NCBI GenBank assembly: GCA_934572465.1
Contig: CAKTLG010000005.1
Location: 1 to 64,000 of the forward strand
Direction: 5' to 3'
DNA from: an uncultured Oscillospiraceae bacterium
GTDB lineage: Bacteria > Bacillota > Clostridia > Oscillospirales > Oscillospiraceae
DNA: 64,000 nt
Shown here piece by piece: positions 52,125 through 60,764 of this stretch. Each line of letters begins with the position of its first letter. Within the stretch, counting starts at the first letter, position 1. A model generated the notes under the pieces. The model made no database searches. It had not been told where the DNA came from and worked only from the letters and a program-made list of their open reading frames with translations. Made by a program: the position numbers and the translations under genes.

Positions 52125-52468
52125 TGCACGAGCTGGGCATTGTTTTCCACGTCATCAAGAGCGTGGAACGGATCGGAGAGGAAAACGGCCTTTCGAGCGT
52201 CGCGTCCGTGACGCTTGAGCTCGGCGAGGTGAGCGGCGCGATCCCGCACGAGCTTGTGAGCTGCTGGAACTGGGCGGTCAAAAAGACCGCGCTTCTGCCG
52301 GAGGCGGAGCTGAAGATCGAGACCATTCCCGCCGTGACATACTGCGAGGGCTGCGGCAGAGACTATCCCACCGTGCAGTATGGACGCACCTGCCCGCACT
52401 GCGGCAGCGAAAAAACGTGGCTCAAGCAGGGCAGCGAGATCAACTTGAAGGAGATCGAGGCAATATGA
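52124..52468 (+). CDS. hypA: Hydrogenase/nickel maturation protein HypA
   Basis: A 114-residue nickel metallochaperone. MHELGIV supplies the nickel-binding N-terminus with His2. Zinc site cysteines are in CEGCGRDYPTVQYGRTCPHCGS near residue 72. The length is standard. It shares its start with the stop of the 929-residue oxidoreductase gene and overlaps hypB by 4 bp, so the three genes are tightly coupled. HypA delivers nickel to [NiFe] hydrogenases or urease with HypB; neither enzyme is in the window. Confidence 0.96.
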   Translation: MHELGIVFHVIKSVERIGEENGLSSVASVTLELGEVSGAIPHELVSCWNWAVKKTALLPEAELKIETIPAVTYCEGCGRDYPTVQYGRTCPHCGSEKTWLKQGSEINLKEIEAI

Positions 52469-53136
52469 TGGAACCCTATAAGATCATCGAGGTGAAGGAA
52501 AGCGTTTTTGCCGACAATGACCGCGAGGCCGCGCGGCTTCGCGCGCAGCTCAAGGAGGAGAAGACGTTCCTGCTGAACCTGATGTCCTCCCCGGGCAGCG
52601 GCAAAACGACGACGCTGCTGCGCACGCTCGAGACGCTCAGAGATGAGCTGCGCATCGGCGTGATGGAGGCGGATATCGACTCCGACGTGGACGCAAAGAC
52701 CATCGCGGGCGCGGGCGTCAAGTCCCTCCAGCTGCACACGGGCGGCATGTGCCACCTTGACGCGGGCATGACGGAGCAGGGGCTCAGGGAGATCGGCACG
52801 GAGGAGCTGGATCTTGTGGTGCTTGAGAATGTCGGCAACCTCGTCTGCCCTGCGGAGTTCGACACGGGCGCGGTCAAAAACGCGATGATCCTCTCCGTGC
52901 CGGAGGGGCACGACAAGCCGCTCAAGTACCCGCTTATCTTTACCGTGTGCGACGCGCTGATCATCAACAAGATCGATGTGCTGCCGTATTTCGACTTCGA
53001 CATGGACAAGGTCGTCGAATACGCGCACATGCGCAACCCAAAGCTCAAGATCTTTCCTATCTCCGCCAAGACGGGCGAGGGTGTGGACGCATGGTGCGAT
53101 TGGCTGCGCAAACAGGTGCGCGAGTGGAACGCATGA
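52465..53136 (+). CDS. hypB: Hydrogenase/urease nickel incorporation GTPase HypB
   Basis: A 223-residue SIMIBI-class GTPase. The P-loop LMSSPGSGKTT is near residue 35, the switch region GVMEADIDSDVDAKTI near residue 68, HTGGMCHLDAGM near residue 92, the metal/dimer loop LENVGNLVCPAEFDTG near residue 125, and NKID near residue 170. The N-terminal histidine-rich nickel store found in some HypB proteins is absent. ATG 52465 overlaps the hypA stop. A strong terminator follows. Confidence 0.96.
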   Translation: MMEPYKIIEVKESVFADNDREAARLRAQLKEEKTFLLNLMSSPGSGKTTTLLRTLETLRDELRIGVMEADIDSDVDAKTIAGAGVKSLQLHTGGMCHLDAGMTEQGLREIGTEELDLVVLENVGNLVCPAEFDTGAVKNAMILSVPEGHDKPLKYPLIFTVCDALIINKIDVLPYFDFDMDKVVEYAHMRNPKLKIFPISAKTGEGVDAWCDWLRKQVREWNA

Positions 53137-53146
53137 AGCAAAACAG

Positions 53147-53182
53147 AAAAGCGATGTGCCGCAAGGCACATCGCTTTTTTTT
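53147..53182. terminator. Terminator after hypB
   Basis: AAAAGCGATGTGCC-GCAA-GGCACATCGCTTTT with T8 on the plus strand and A4 on the other. It also serves the convergent phosphoesterase gene. Confidence 0.93.
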
Positions 53183-53183
53183 C

Positions 53184-53657
53184 CTATTCCTTGTCCAGTT
53201 TGAAAACCGACGGGCAGATCTGCCCGTCCCTGAACTCGAGCACGCCGTAGGTCGGGCGGCGGGGATCGCCGATGGCGCCGGGGTTGAGCAGCATCGGCCG
53301 TGACGCCGCGTCCACGAGCGGCACGTGCGTGTGGCCGAAGAGCAGAATGTCGGCGTTCATTTCGAGCGCGCGGTACTGCGCGCGAAGAAGACCCGTTTTT
53401 ACGCCCATTGTGTGCCCGTGCGCGATGAGGACGCGGTGATCGTCCAGAATGAGCACGCGCTCGAGCGCTTCAAAGCGCCCGAAGTCGCAGTTGCCAGGCA
53501 CCTGCTCGAGCGGCAGGCGGGGGAAAAGCGCACGCAGCTCCTCCGCGTCGCGCCAGCAGTCGCCGAGGTGGATGACGCCGCACGGCTTCACAAGCTCGAC
53601 GGCGCGCGCCATGTTGTCGACGCTTCCGTGCGAGTCGGATAAGACGAGGTATTTCAT
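53184..53657 (-). CDS. YfcE/MJ0936-family metallophosphodiesterase
   Basis: A 157-residue small phosphoesterase. MKYLVLSDSHGS (Asp-His metal ligands), VIHLGDCWRDAEEL, VPGNCDFG, LIAHGHTMGV and FGHTHVPLVDA show all metal motifs. ATG 53657 is used; GTG 53666 in frame would overlap the upstream stop. It is the last gene of the proline unit, separated from the amidohydrolase gene by 5 bp. The physiological substrate is unknown. Confidence 0.9.
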   Translation of the reverse strand: MKYLVLSDSHGSVDNMARAVELVKPCGVIHLGDCWRDAEELRALFPRLPLEQVPGNCDFGRFEALERVLILDDHRVLIAHGHTMGVKTGLLRAQYRALEMNADILLFGHTHVPLVDAASRPMLLNPGAIGDPRRPTYGVLEFRDGQICPSVFKLDKE

Positions 53658-53662
53658 CGCGC

Positions 53663-54958
53663 TCACAGGAACTTATCGAGCTCACGCTCGACCTCGGGCA
53701 TCTTTTTGATCTGCGGCTTATCGATGCGATAGCCGCCCTTGACGACCATGTCGAGCGCACGCAGCGCGCTCAGATCCTTGAGCGGGTCGTTCGCGCAGAC
53801 GATGAGGTCGGCCTGCTTGCCTTTTTCGATGCTGCCGGTCAGCTTTTCCACGCCTGCGAGACGGGAATTGAGCAGCGTTGCACTGAAAAGTGCAAATTTT
53901 GGCGTTACGCCGCAGTATTTTGAGAAGTAGTGCAGCTCGCGCCACATATCGTAGTGTGTGATGTACGGACAGCCTGTGTCCGTGCCGAGGCCGACGGGGA
54001 CGCCCGCGGCGAGATTCGCCCGCGCGAGCGCGACGATGCCGTCGAAGACGATCTTCCCGTTTTCCTGCTGCTCGTACGTCGCGTGCGAGATGCTGCGGTC
54101 GAAGAGCGCGTAGGGCAGGGCGGGGGAGATGGTCGAGATCTGGAATGCGCGGCGCTCCTTGAACAGCGCGAGCATTTCATCCGTCGGCTGCGCGCCGTGC
54201 TCGATGGAGTCGACGCCGTTTTGCAGCGCGACCATCACGCCCTCGGGGCTCTCGACGTGCGCCGCGACGAGCATGCCGAGAGAATGCGCCTTGTCGCACG
54301 CGGCCTTGACGAGCGCGGGCTGCATACGCAGCACGCCAGGCTCGCCCACGACCTCGGCATCCAGCACGCCGCCGGTGATCATCAGCTTGATGAGGTCGGG
54401 CTTGTCGGCGGCGATCTTCTCAACGAGCGCGGAGGCCTCCTCGGCGCTATGCGCCTCGTAGGCGAGCGAACCGGCCATGTGTCCGCCGGGGACGGAGACC
54501 GCCATGTTCGACGCGAGGATGCGGGGCGCGAGGATTATGCCCGCCGCAGCGAGATCGCGGATCTTCGTGTCGTAATCGGCGACGCCGCCCACGGTGCGCA
54601 GCGTGGTCACGCCGGATAAAAGCTCCGTTTTGGCGTAGCCTTCGCATATGCGCAGGCCGATCTTATTCGTCAGGCCGCAGGAGGTGATGAGCTTTACGAG
54701 CTTTTTGGGATCGCTCGCCTTTTTCTTCGGCTTGCCCGAGGCGGGAAGGTGGACGTGCATATTGATGAGCCCGGGCAGAACATATTTTCCGCCGAGGTCG
54801 ACCTTTTCATAGCCCGCGGGGATGTGCTGCGCGTCGGCGATCTCCGAGATCCTGTCGCCGTCGATGCAGACGGCCTTGCCCGTCTGCGGTTCCATGTGCT
54901 CCGTGCCGTCGAGGATGATGCAGTTCGTCAGTGCGTATTTCTTGTCGTTTCTGTACAT
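53663..54958 (-). CDS. Amidohydrolase-family protein (imidazolonepropionase/prolidase-like)
   Basis: A 431-residue metal-dependent hydrolase. VLPGLINMHVHLP near residue 62 has the HxH metal pair. The lysine region DLIKLMITGG is near residue 185, VAAHVESPEGV (His) near residue 232, SIEHGAQPTDE (His) near residue 252, and GLGTDTGCPYITHY (Asp) near residue 320. The amidohydrolase beta sandwich encloses the barrel at both ends (KQADLIVCANDPL). Many such proteins hydrolyse Xaa-Pro or cyclic amides, which would fit the proline operon, but the substrate is not shown. It lies 27 bp after proC. Confidence 0.88.
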   Translation of the reverse strand: MYRNDKKYALTNCIILDGTEHMEPQTGKAVCIDGDRISEIADAQHIPAGYEKVDLGGKYVLPGLINMHVHLPASGKPKKKASDPKKLVKLITSCGLTNKIGLRICEGYAKTELLSGVTTLRTVGGVADYDTKIRDLAAAGIILAPRILASNMAVSVPGGHMAGSLAYEAHSAEEASALVEKIAADKPDLIKLMITGGVLDAEVVGEPGVLRMQPALVKAACDKAHSLGMLVAAHVESPEGVMVALQNGVDSIEHGAQPTDEMLALFKERRAFQISTISPALPYALFDRSISHATYEQQENGKIVFDGIVALARANLAAGVPVGLGTDTGCPYITHYDMWRELHYFSKYCGVTPKFALFSATLLNSRLAGVEKLTGSIEKGKQADLIVCANDPLKDLSALRALDMVVKGGYRIDKPQIKKMPEVERELDKFL

Positions 54959-54985
54959 ATCTGTATCGCCTTTCTGTCAAAACCG

Positions 54986-55786
54986 TCAGGAGAGGGATTT
55001 GGTGCGCTCGACCGCCGCGTCCACCGCGCCGATGCAGGCCGAGCGGAAGCCGCGCGCTTCCAGCGCGGCGACGCCCGCGATGGTGCTGCCGCCGGGGCTG
55101 CACACCTCGTCCTTGAGCGCCTCGGGATGCTTGCCGGAGCGCAGCGCCAGCTCCGCGCTGCCGAGCAGCATCTGAGCGGCATACTGGATGGCCTTGGCGC
55201 GGGGAAGACCGTTTTTCACGCCGCCGTCGGCGAGCGCTTCGATGAACATGTAGGCGTAGGCGGGGCCGCAGCCGGAGACGGCGCTGGCCGCGTCGATAAG
55301 GTGCTCGGGCAGCTCGTCGAGCGCGCCGGAGAAGGAGAGCAGCGCCTTGAACGCATCAAGCTCCATCGGCGTGACGTTTCCGTTCGCGCAGAAAAGGGTC
55401 AGGCCCTGACCGACGGAGCAGGGGGTGTTGGGCATGATGCGGATGATCTTCCTGTCCGCGCCCAGCAGCTCCTCGAGCCGTACAAGGCTCGTGCCCGCGA
55501 GCATCGAGACAAAGACGGCCTGCGAGGCGGCGATATCGTCCCTGAACGGGGCGATCACGCCGGAGAGCATCTGCGGCTTGACGCCGAGGAAGACAAAACG
55601 GCTGCTATTGAGGATGTCTGCGGGAGTGCCGGCCGCGCAGCCGAGCCGCTGCGCGGCGGCGGCGGAACGCGCGGGCGTGCTGCACGCGACGGCGACCGCG
55701 CCGCCGGAGACTGCCCTTACCGCGGCAAGGGCGAGCGCGCCGCCCATATTGCCCGCGCCGATGAAGCCTGCCTGATAATTTGCCAT
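54986..55786 (-). CDS. proC: Pyrroline-5-carboxylate reductase
   Basis: The 266-residue enzyme makes proline from pyrroline-5-carboxylate with NAD(P)H. GFIGAGNMGGALA is the dinucleotide motif at residues 7-19; IIRIMPNTPCSVGQG and ALADGGVKNGLPRAKAIQYAAQ are conserved, as is the C-terminal DEVCSPGGSTIAGVAALE. Length is normal. It follows proA by 15 bp. Confidence 0.96.
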   Translation of the reverse strand: MANYQAGFIGAGNMGGALALAAVRAVSGGAVAVACSTPARSAAAAQRLGCAAGTPADILNSSRFVFLGVKPQMLSGVIAPFRDDIAASQAVFVSMLAGTSLVRLEELLGADRKIIRIMPNTPCSVGQGLTLFCANGNVTPMELDAFKALLSFSGALDELPEHLIDAASAVSGCGPAYAYMFIEALADGGVKNGLPRAKAIQYAAQMLLGSAELALRSGKHPEALKDEVCSPGGSTIAGVAALEARGFRSACIGAVDAAVERTKSLS

Positions 55787-55801
55787 GCTGCTGTTCCTCC
55801 C

Positions 55802-57061
55802 TTATCGAATCTGGCCGCTGCCGGTGATGATGTATTTGTAGGTGCTCAGCTCGTCGAGCCCCATGGGGCCGCGCGCGTGGAGTTTCTGCGTCGAAATGCC
55901 CATCTCGCAGCCGAGACCGAATTCGCCGCCGTCGGTGAAGCGGGTGGAGACGTTGACGTATACCGCCGCGCTGTCGACCTCGTCGACAAAGCGCGCCGCC
56001 GCGGCGGCATCCTCCGTGACGATGCAGTCGCTGTGATGCGTGGAGTGGCGCTGGATGTGCGCGATGGCCGCGTCCAGATCGTCCACGACCGCGACGGCGA
56101 GAATGTAATCGAGAAACTCCGTGTCAAAGTCGTGCTCAGCGGCCGCCGTGCCGGAGATGATCTTTGCGGCGGCCTCGTCGAGCCGCAGCTCGACGGGGAC
56201 AAGTCCCGCGGTCCTGCGCCCGTCGACGAGCGCGGCCTTGAGCTTCGGCAAAAACGCCTTCGCCGCGTCGCGGTGGACAAGGCAGACCTCCTCGGCGTTG
56301 CAGACCGAGGGGCGGCTCGTCTTGGCGTTCTCGATGATCCTTACCGCCATGTCAAGGTCAGCGTCCTTATCGACGTAGACATGGCAGATGCCGGTGCCCG
56401 TTTCGATGCAGGGAACGCTGGCGTTTTCCACGCAGGCGCGGATGAGGCCCGCGCCGCCGCGGGGAATGAGCAGGTCGACAAGGCCGTCGGCCGTCATCAG
56501 CTCCTGCGCGCTCGCGTGCGTCGTGTCCTCGACGATGTTGACGATGTCGGGGTCGCCGCCGACGGCCTCGATGCCCGCCTTCAGCGCCGCGACGATGGCA
56601 TGGGAGGAGCGGTAGGCCTCCTTGCCGCTGCGCAGCATGCAGACGTTGCCGCTCTTGATGCACAGCGCGGCGGCGTCCGACGTGACGTTCGGGCGGCTCT
56701 CGTAAATGATGGCGACAAGGCCGAGCGGCACCTGCCGCTTCGTGATGGTCATGCCGTTGGGGCGCTCGAAGCGCGCGAGCGCGCGGCCCACATGGTCGGG
56801 CAGCGCCGCGGCCTCGCGGATGCCCTCGGCCATGGCGCGGATGCGGCTCTCCGTCAGGGCAAGGCGGTCGAGCATCACATCGGAGATCGTGCCGCGCGCG
56901 GCGTCCATGTCCTGCGCGTTGGCGCGCAGGATCTCCGCGCTGCGCTGCTCAAGGCTGTCCGCCATGGCGAGGAGCAGACGGTCCTTCTCCGCCGCGCCCG
57001 CGCTGCGGATGCTGCGCCAGGCGGCCCGCGTGCGGATCAAAAGCGCTCTTGTGCTGTTCAT
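55802..57061 (-). CDS. proA: Gamma-glutamyl phosphate reductase
   Basis: The 419-residue aldehyde-dehydrogenase-fold enzyme reduces glutamyl phosphate to glutamate semialdehyde. [28 protein letters not shown] near residue 112, IPRGGAGLI near residue 200, and the catalytic Cys in [17 protein letters not shown] near residue 250. The end carries [14 protein letters not shown]. The start overlaps the proB stop by 4 bp (ATGA). Confidence 0.97.
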   Translation of the reverse strand: MNSTRALLIRTRAAWRSIRSAGAAEKDRLLLAMADSLEQRSAEILRANAQDMDAARGTISDVMLDRLALTESRIRAMAEGIREAAALPDHVGRALARFERPNGMTITKRQVPLGLVAIIYESRPNVTSDAAALCIKSGNVCMLRSGKEAYRSSHAIVAALKAGIEAVGGDPDIVNIVEDTTHASAQELMTADGLVDLLIPRGGAGLIRACVENASVPCIETGTGICHVYVDKDADLDMAVRIIENAKTSRPSVCNAEEVCLVHRDAAKAFLPKLKAALVDGRRTAGLVPVELRLDEAAAKIISGTAAAEHDFDTEFLDYILAVAVVDDLDAAIAHIQRHSTHHSDCIVTEDAAAAARFVDEVDSAAVYVNVSTRFTDGGEFGLGCEMGISTQKLHARGPMGLDELSTYKYIITGSGQIR

Positions 57062-57840
57062 TCTGTCCTTCCTCCTCCGGCAAGAAATCTGGTGCCGACA
57101 TGTCTGCCCGCGGCCACATCGTAAAGAAGCTCGGGCTTTTCCCCGTTGGCAATGACCATTTCGCAGCCGGCGGCCGTCGCGGTCTGCGCGGCGCGGAGCT
57201 TCGTTGCCATGCCGCCGGTGCCAAGGCTCGAGCCGCTGCCGCCGCCGAGGGCAATGATGCGCTCGTCGATCGTGTCCACGGTGTCAATGAGCCTTGCGTC
57301 CGGATTCCGGCGCGGGTCCCCGTCGAACAGCCCGTCGATGTCCGAGAGCAGAATGAGCAGGTCGGCGCGCACCGCCGCGGCCACGATGGCGGACAGCGTA
57401 TCGTTGTCGCCGATGCCAAACTCGGCGGTGGAGAAGGTGTCGTTCTCGTTGATGACGGGCAGCGCGCCGAGCTGCAAAAGACGCTCGAGCGTGTTGTGGA
57501 AGTTCTGCTTGCGCACGCCGCCCTCCTCGATGTCGGCGGCGGTGATGAGCAGCTGCGCGACAGTGTGGTTATACTCCGTGAAGAGCTTGTCGTAGGTGTA
57601 CATCAGCTCGCACTGGCCGACGGCGGCGGAGGCCTGCTTGGTGGGCACGTCCTTTGGCCGCTCGCTCAGATTGAGCTTGCCAAAGCCCATGGCGATGGCG
57701 CCGGAGGAGACAAGAATGATCTCGTGCCCCATGTTCTTGAGGTCGCTGAGCACCTTGCAGAAGCGCTCCATGCGCTGGATGTTCAGCCTTCCGGTGGGAT
57801 AGGCCAGCGTGGAGGTGCCGACCTTGACGACGATACGCAT
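57058..57840 (-). CDS. proB: Glutamate 5-kinase (without PUA domain)
   Basis: The 260-residue kinase phosphorylates glutamate, the first and feedback-inhibited step of proline synthesis. [38 protein letters not shown]...[12 protein letters not shown] and [14 protein letters not shown] are present, and [15 protein letters not shown] near residue 210. It ends soon after, so the C-terminal PUA domain seen in E. coli ProB is absent, as in many Bacillota. ATG 57838-57840 has GAGGG upstream; further upstream codons cross the promoter -10 TATAAT (57893-57898). Confidence 0.95.
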   Translation of the reverse strand: MRIVVKVGTSTLAYPTGRLNIQRMERFCKVLSDLKNMGHEIILVSSGAIAMGFGKLNLSERPKDVPTKQASAAVGQCELMYTYDKLFTEYNHTVAQLLITAADIEEGGVRKQNFHNTLERLLQLGALPVINENDTFSTAEFGIGDNDTLSAIVAAAVRADLLILLSDIDGLFDGDPRRNPDARLIDTVDTIDERIIALGGGSGSSLGTGGMATKLRAAQTATAAGCEMVIANGEKPELLYDVAAGRHVGTRFLAGGGRTE

Positions 57841-57892
57841 AATTGGATCCCTCGCTTTTGCGCCGCAAAGCGCGGCGGATGATTTGTGAGCT

Positions 57893-57898
57893 ATTATA
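57893..57898 (-). promoter_or_regulatory. -10 element of the proB-proA-proC operon
   Basis: Consensus TATAAT on the minus strand with a weak -35 (ATGCAA) 17 bp further upstream. The operon reads proB, proA, proC, amidohydrolase, phosphoesterase. Confidence 0.6.
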
Positions 57899-57962
57899 CC
57901 GCGCTTTTTCGGATTTTGCATCCTTTTTTTGCGCCTTTCGGGACATATGGTCACAGATGCAT

Positions 57963-57994
57963 AAAAAAGAGGACGCGCCCAAAGGCGCATCCTC
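57963..57994 (-). terminator. Terminator of the LysR gene at 58015-58911
   Basis: Minus strand GAGGATGCGCC-TTTG-GGCGCGTCCTC followed by T6. Confidence 0.92.
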
Positions 57995-58014
57995 GCGGGA
58001 TGACGGTCTTGCGG

Positions 58015-58911
58015 TCAGAACGGCTTGCGCGCGACCTCGGATATGGCGTCGAGCATCCCCTGGATCTGGGGCGTGATGACCTTGTTTTTGTGGTAGAGCA
58101 CCTGACGCCACTGGCGCATCTGACAGTCGGCCACGGGAATGACGGCGAGGTTATCCTTGTGAATGCTCATTTCGACCGTGTAGAGCGGAAGGACGGAGAG
58201 ATACGCCGGATTTTCGCGGATGAGGCGCAGCGCCAGCGTGTCGCTCTCCAGCTCGAGGAACGGCTCGACGCTCAGATCCTGACGGGCGAGCTCACGGTCG
58301 AACTGGTCGCGGTAGGGGTTGCCGTGGTTCATGAGGATGAACGGATGCGAGACAAGATCGGCCAGACGCACATCCGCGCGGCCGGAGAGCGGGTTTTCCG
58401 TGTTCGTCACGATGACGACATCCTCCTGCGCCTCGAAGACCTTGACGAACTGGGTGTCGAATACCTGCGCGTCGAGCGTGTAGATCATGTCCAGCTCGTT
58501 TTTGATGAGCATCTCGGTGATCGAGGCGATGTTGCCGGCGTGGAGGTTGATCTGCACGCGGGGGAAGCGCTCGTGGAACAGGGGGACGATATCGGAAAAC
58601 GACGCAGTGAGCAGAGAGTTGAGCGTGCCGACGCGGACGGTGCCGGTCAGCTCGGAGTCAGCCGAGGCGAAGGCGCTCGCGCGGGCGATGGCGCTGACGA
58701 CATCACGCGCGTAGGAAACAAAGTCCTTGCCGTACTGCGTGATGGAGACCGTCTTGCCGATGCGGTCGAACAGCTGCACGCCGAGCTCGCGCTCAAGCTG
58801 CTGGATCTGTACAGTGACGGCGGACTGAGAATAGTCCAGCGCCTCGGCCGCACGGGAGAAGCTCTTGAGCTCCGTTACCTTTAAGAATGTGACCAGATTG
58901 CGGACTTCCAT
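58015..58911 (-). CDS. LysR-family transcriptional regulator
   Basis: A 298-residue LTTR. MEVRNLVTFLKVTELKSFSRAAEALDYSQSAVTVQIQQLERELGVQLFDR is the winged helix. GTVRVGTLNSLLTASFSDIVPLFHERFP begins the effector domain near residue 90. ATG 58911 gives the standard start. It has its own strong promoter and terminator, and lies beside, but not divergent from, the hydrogenase operon, so the target cannot be read from layout alone. The sensed ligand is unknown. Confidence 0.92.
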   Translation of the reverse strand: MEVRNLVTFLKVTELKSFSRAAEALDYSQSAVTVQIQQLERELGVQLFDRIGKTVSITQYGKDFVSYARDVVSAIARASAFASADSELTGTVRVGTLNSLLTASFSDIVPLFHERFPRVQINLHAGNIASITEMLIKNELDMIYTLDAQVFDTQFVKVFEAQEDVVIVTNTENPLSGRADVRLADLVSHPFILMNHGNPYRDQFDRELARQDLSVEPFLELESDTLALRLIRENPAYLSVLPLYTVEMSIHKDNLAVIPVADCQMRQWRQVLYHKNKVITPQIQGMLDAISEVARKPF

Positions 58912-58957
58912 GGCGATCGTGCTCTCCGTTTCAAATTTGTAATGGATCTTCAAAAAT

Positions 58958-58986
58958 ATATTATTGGAAATATCGGCGTTTGTCAA
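58958..58986 (-). promoter_or_regulatory. Promoter of the 58015-58911 LysR gene
   Basis: Minus-strand TTGACA (58986-58981), 17-bp spacer, TAATAT (58963-58958). Confidence 0.87.
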
Positions 58987-59021
58987 TAGACCTATTATAA
59001 AAAGTAATAAGCAATTTGAAC

Positions 59022-59055
59022 AAAAAGGGAGACCGGCCGCGCGGCGCGGCCGGTC
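59022..59055 (-). terminator. Terminator of the hydrogenase operon
   Basis: GACCGGCCGCG and its complement around CGG; the minus strand continues CTCCCTTTTTG. Confidence 0.88.
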
Positions 59056-59063
59056 GTAAGCGC

Positions 59064-60764
59064 TTACTTTTCGTAGGAGTGGTGCAGCAGCTCGTGCGCG
59101 CGCTTGCCGAGCCCCGCATCGTACATCGCGTTGACGACGGGGTTGCGCTCGCTGCGCTTGAACATGGCGCTGCGGTCGATCTCATAGAGCCCCTGGGCGC
59201 GCTGGAGCTTTTTGGCCATCAGCGCGTAGGGCTGTCCCGCGCCGCCGACGCAACCGGTACGGCAGGACATGACCTCGACCAGATCGACCTCGACCTCGCC
59301 GCTCTCGATCTGGTCAAGAAGCTTTGCCGCGCTGCCGAGGCCGTGGACAACGGCGATGCGCACGGCACGCCCGCCCATGGGGACGGTGGCGAAGCGGATG
59401 GGGTCAGAGCCGCGCAGACCGCTGTGCTCGAGCATACGCAGGGCGTTTTTGCTCTTGTCGCTCAGGCAGCAGCGCACGACCGCCTCCGCAACGCCGCCGG
59501 AGGTGCCGAAGATCTCGGCGGCGCCGCTGCCCATGCCGTAGGGCAGGTCGGGCGATTCTTTTTCAAGGATCTGGAAGCGGATGCCGGATTCCTTCATCAT
59601 CTGCACGACCTCCTGCGTGGTGAGCACAAGGTCGACATAGGGGACGCCGAAGGCATCGCGGAATTCCGCGCGCCGCGCCTCCATCTTCTTGGCGGTGCAG
59701 GGCATGATGGCGATATGATAGGTCGTGCGGCCGTCGTCGGCGTCCTTGGCGCGGTAATTCTCCTTGAGAACCGTTGCGAGCATCTGCATGGGGGAGCGGG
59801 CGGTGGAGAGGTTTTTGAGGAACTGCGGGCGCTCATTTTCCACATACTTGACCCATGCGGGGCAGCAGGAGGTCATCAGCGGCAGGTTTTCGCCCGTTTC
59901 AAGGCGGCGCAGGAATTCCTGCGATTCCTCGCGCACGGTGAGGTCCGCGCCGAAGATCGTGTCGTAGATCTCGTCCGCGCCCATGATCTTGAGCGCGGTG
60001 ACGAGCTTGTCGAGCACGTTTTCTCCCGCGGGCAGGCCGTAGGCCTCGCCGATGGCGACGCGCACGGCGGGCGCGATCTGGACGACAACGCGCTTTTGCG
60101 GGTCCTGCAGCGCGCGCCACGCCTCGCCGATCTGGTTTTTGACCGTGATGGCGCCGGTGGTGCACACGGCGGAGCACTGTCCGCAGCTGACGCAGTGCGT
60201 CTCGCTCATGGGGAGATCGTCCGCCGTGGCGACGTGCAGGTTTGGCCCGCGGCCGGCAAAGCGGAGGTTCTTCACGCCCTGTACCTCCTTGCACACGCGC
60301 ACACAGTCGCCGCAGAGGATGCACTTGTTGAGATCGAACGTGACGGCGGGGCTGGAGAGATCCATCCCCACGTGCGCGCGCGTATCCTCGAAGCGGACAT
60401 GGTGGATGCCGAAGCGGACGGCCATCTCCTGCAGGCGGCAGGCGCGGTTTTTTTCGCAGGTGGTGCAGTCGCGGCAGTGGGCGGCGAGCAGCAGCTCGAT
60501 GATCATGCGGCGGTACTTCAAAAGACGCGCCGTGTTCGTGCGGATGTGCAGCCCGTCGCGCGGCGGCATGGTGCAGGCGGCTTCGATCCTGCCGGTGCCC
60601 TCCTCCTCGACCATGCACATGCGGCACGCGCCGTAGACCGAAAGATCGGAATGGAAGCAGAAGTTCGGCATTTCGACGCCGGCCTTGCGGCAGACCTCCA
60701 GCACGTTCGGCTCCTCGTCAAATTCCACGCGGACGTTGTCCACGTACATGATGCCCTTAGCCAT
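59064..60764 (-). CDS. [FeFe]-hydrogenase large subunit (HydA-like) with variant third H-cluster motif
   Basis: A 566-residue iron hydrogenase. An N-terminal [2Fe-2S] domain has FCFHSDLSVYGACRMCMVEE; a His/Cys3 site is in HCRDCTTCEKNRAC near residue 98. Two [4Fe-4S] sites follow (CILCGDCVRVCKEV, CVSCGQCSAVCTTGAI). H-cluster motifs: TSCCPAW near 298, MPCTAKKMEARR near 353, and EVMSCRTGCVGGAGQP near 495, where the usual EVMACxGGCxxGGGQP is changed although all Cys are kept. It follows the NuoF-like gene with an 8-bp overlap. Likely role is H2 formation or sensing with a ferredoxin-linked partner. AGGAGG precedes ATG 60764. Confidence 0.93.
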   Translation of the reverse strand: MAKGIMYVDNVRVEFDEEPNVLEVCRKAGVEMPNFCFHSDLSVYGACRMCMVEEEGTGRIEAACTMPPRDGLHIRTNTARLLKYRRMIIELLLAAHCRDCTTCEKNRACRLQEMAVRFGIHHVRFEDTRAHVGMDLSSPAVTFDLNKCILCGDCVRVCKEVQGVKNLRFAGRGPNLHVATADDLPMSETHCVSCGQCSAVCTTGAITVKNQIGEAWRALQDPQKRVVVQIAPAVRVAIGEAYGLPAGENVLDKLVTALKIMGADEIYDTIFGADLTVREESQEFLRRLETGENLPLMTSCCPAWVKYVENERPQFLKNLSTARSPMQMLATVLKENYRAKDADDGRTTYHIAIMPCTAKKMEARRAEFRDAFGVPYVDLVLTTQEVVQMMKESGIRFQILEKESPDLPYGMGSGAAEIFGTSGGVAEAVVRCCLSDKSKNALRMLEHSGLRGSDPIRFATVPMGGRAVRIAVVHGLGSAAKLLDQIESGEVEVDLVEVMSCRTGCVGGAGQPYALMAKKLQRAQGLYEIDRSAMFKRSERNPVVNAMYDAGLGKRAHELLHHSYEK

